NCBI GenBank assembly: GCA_011317545.1
Contig: WUJK01000008.1
Coordinates: 1,054,001-1,118,000 of the forward strand
Reading direction: 5' to 3'
DNA length: 64,000 bases
Origin: Coniella vitis
Taxonomy: Eukaryota > Ascomycota > Sordariomycetes > Diaporthales > Schizoparmaceae
Translations under genes and position numbers: made by a program
Shown: in pieces, positions 62,481 through 64,000 of the stretch
Layout of the letters: the number at the start of each line of letters is the position of its first letter
Position numbering within the stretch: position 1 is the stretch's first letter
Notes under the pieces: model-generated
The model's input: only the letters and a program-made list of their open reading frames with translations
Database searches by the model: none
Told to the model about the DNA's origin: nothing

Positions 62481-62940
62481 TATAATAATCCTTACCTAAA
62501 TCCCGGATTCTAGAAGTACCTATATATTATATATTAGTAGGTAGGGAAGTATTACCTTTAAGTCTTTATATATTATCGAGCAATATTAAGTATTATAAGT
62601 AATTAAGAGGGATTACCCTATTATATAAAATAATACTTAGATTTATAACTAAAGATTATAAGGAAACTATTTAATATTAAACTATAAACTCCTATCCTTA
62701 TATCCTTCCGTTATAGTGCTTATTAATATATAGCTTATTAATGCTTATTAGTACTTACTAATATTCTGGTAAGTAGTAGTAATCTCTAGTGATCTAATAT
62801 AGCACTTTGGACCCTAACCCTGGTTGTGCTACTCTGTATTCTTATATAAGAGATCCCTATCGGTCCGTTAAGGTTCCGATTTGCTGGTATATGGTTGCGC
62901 TGGCCTGTTCCTGTGACCTGCATGTTCATGGGTTATAACA
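62481..62940 (-). repeat. 5' LTR of the outer element
   Basis: 460 bp, ending next to the CCCTG duplication. Its outer ~200 bp keeps many TG/CA dinucleotides (for example GTTGTGCTACTCTG) that are TA in the partner LTR. Confidence 0.92.
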
Positions 62941-63023
62941 CCCTGCCTGATCCAGGAAATCCTCCCGGCTTCTTTTGCTTTTCCTTTTGCTTTTTCCCTT
63001 TTTTTCCCCCCCCAAACCCCAAA

Positions 63024-64000
63024 ATGCCCCTTCAGATCGTCCCTACCAAGGACGGAGACATGCTCCGGCAAGCGACCATTGAGCGCGAAGCCTACAAGCC
63101 CGCTCCCGCCAGCGAGATCCTCTTCCCCAGCGCCCAGCTCGCGCCCAATGTGCTCGACATTCGTGCAGAGGATCTGCGAGCGGAGCTCCAGGACGCACAT
63201 GTGGTCTCGTACAAGGTCGTCGACACGGACATTGAGGGTGATGCGTCGCAGCAGGCGATTGCGTTTGCGACCTGGTAAGTTCTCGGACTTTTTGCTGTAG
63301 GATAACGGAGATTTTGAAGTTGCCGATTTTGAGCAGCAACGTTCTGAGTGTTCCGCCTATTATTATTTCTCTCTTTCTCTCTTTTTTTCTTTTTTTCTTT
63401 TTTTTTTTCTGGAAGGGGGGGGGGGATGTCCTTGCGAGTCTTCAGTAGACCCATACCACTCGTCCTTCAGCCAATTACTCGTCTGGTTATCACAAGATTC
63501 ATGACCAACCCCATCTAAAATACCTGTTGAGAGCCGTGTACGTACAAAAAGGCTCACACGAAAGACCAAGGTTCATCCACGACCAAGACCACCCCGTCGT
63601 TCCAAAACAACCAAGACCATTGCCTCAGGGAGCCAACCAAGAGGCATGCGCGCTTCTCTACGGCGGCCTCGCAAAGATGAAGGCGAAATACATAGGCAAC
63701 AAGCCCCATATTTGTAAGTCCATGCACACCGGAAGTGTCGTGTAGCCCAACACACACACACACACACACACACAAGTATCTCGCAGAATTCTGTTGCTTT
63801 CTCCAGGGCAAACTGTTTCAATCCCCTCCCACGAGCATGCATCAAACATCCTGCTCGTGGGATGGGGCGGCCCTGCAAAACTCGGCGACTGACTTGCTGT
63901 GAATCAAAATGTAGACCTGCAATCAGTCCGCACTGATCCCAACCAGCAGCGCCGCGGTGCAGGTTCGCTGCTGGTCAAGAAGTGCATCGAGGACTCGGAA
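63024..64000 (+). CDS. GNAT family N-acetyltransferase (5' part, runs off the window)
   Basis: Three exons are visible (63024-63274, 63571-63713, 63915 to beyond 64000), giving the first 160 residues in frame. It starts MPLQIVPTKDGDMLRQATI, with the strand and helix expected at the beginning of a GNAT fold. QGANQEACALLYGGLAKM precedes the acetyl-CoA-binding motif A, VRTDPNQQRRGAGSLLVKK, with the Q/RxxGxG/A pyrophosphate loop as QRRGAG. The enzyme should move an acetyl group from acetyl-CoA to an amine; the substrate is unknown. Exon 2 was placed by requiring frame: only the acceptor CCAAG at 63570 restores it (completing TGG, Trp). The first intron (296 bp) is long for this genome and repeat-rich, the second holds a CA repeat. 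The retrotransposon ends 83 bp upstream of the start codon. Confidence 0.88.
63749..63774. repeat. CA dinucleotide microsatellite in an intron
   Basis: About 13 CA units within the second intron of the acetyltransferase gene. Confidence 0.9.

Larger units (their letters stand above)
47735..62940 (-). mobile_element. Outer Ty3/gypsy LTR retrotransposon, RIP-degraded, split by a nested element
   Basis: In its own (minus) orientation it starts TGTTATAACC and ends GATCATTACA, flanked by the 5-bp duplication CCCTG (47730-47734 and 62941-62945). The LTRs are 62481-62940 (5') and 47735-48194 (3'), each 460 bp. A purine tract just inside the 3' LTR is a plausible polypurine tract. Subtracting the nested element and one 5-bp duplication leaves about 7.6 kb, a normal gypsy size. 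Degraded gag, reverse transcriptase (about 58.8-59.4 kb), RNase H (about 58.4-58.6 kb) and integrase can be traced; integrase is interrupted at 50184/57755. The 'YLDD' site reads YLNN. Stops occur throughout, at TAG/TAA where Trp/Gln codons would have been, and TG/CA dinucleotides are nearly absent while CG survives: the hallmark of RIP. Confidence 0.93.

Noticed and set aside
47735..62940. AT-rich block as a centromere or a bacterial/organellar insertion
   Set aside because: Paired LTRs, target duplications and recognisable gypsy domains explain all of it, and surviving CG with missing CA/TG points to RIP.

Overview
This window is nuclear DNA from a filamentous ascomycete (Pezizomycotina, most likely a Sordariomycete). 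Genes carry short introns with GTRNGT donors and CTRAC-type branch sites. They are separated by long C/T-rich intergenic stretches full of microsatellites. One block, 47.7-62.9 kb, has been turned extremely AT-rich by RIP (repeat-induced point mutation). Species cannot be told from the sequence alone.

Layout. 1-1916: pyrimidine-rich leader/promoter. 1917-7955 (+): HECT E3 ubiquitin ligase of the Ufd4/TRIP12 type, five exons. 9251-12877 (+): large disordered protein with an ASCH/PUA-like domain, one exon. 13957-18203 (+): SMP/C2 membrane-contact protein of the Mug190/tricalbin type, two exons. 19307-20412 (-): the PSTAIRE kinase CDK1/Cdc2, three exons. 21531-22712 (+): AlkB-family dioxygenase. 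22713-35507: 12.8 kb with no convincing gene. 35508-36878 (+): Pcl-type G1/S cyclin. 36879-41479: gene-free. 41480-43310 (+): secreted nucleoside hydrolase, six exons. 44925-46874 (+): zinc alcohol dehydrogenase, eight exons. 63024-64000 (+, runs off the end): GNAT acetyltransferase. These are independent housekeeping or metabolic genes; I see no biosynthetic cluster.

The notable region is 47735-62940: a Ty3/gypsy LTR retrotransposon coded on the minus strand, with 460-bp LTRs and a CCCTG target duplication. A second, related element (50185-57754; 456-bp LTRs, GTATT duplication) has inserted inside its integrase gene. Both are wrecked by RIP, but domain order can still be read: gag with zinc knuckle, reverse transcriptase, RNase H, integrase, chromodomain. 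Between pol and the 3' LTR both copies carry something a standard gypsy element lacks. It is an antisense (plus-strand) reading frame with the exact Cys spacing of a fungal Zn2Cys6 cluster (every Cys codon now Tyr) followed by a coiled-coil-like segment, and then, on the same strand, a 73-nt tRNA-like sequence. The outer element ends 83 bp before the start codon of the acetyltransferase gene.

A second unexplained signal is a short motif, TACATAGTA/TACTATGTA, found by eye 14 times in the intergenic DNA outside the transposon and in none of the coding regions.
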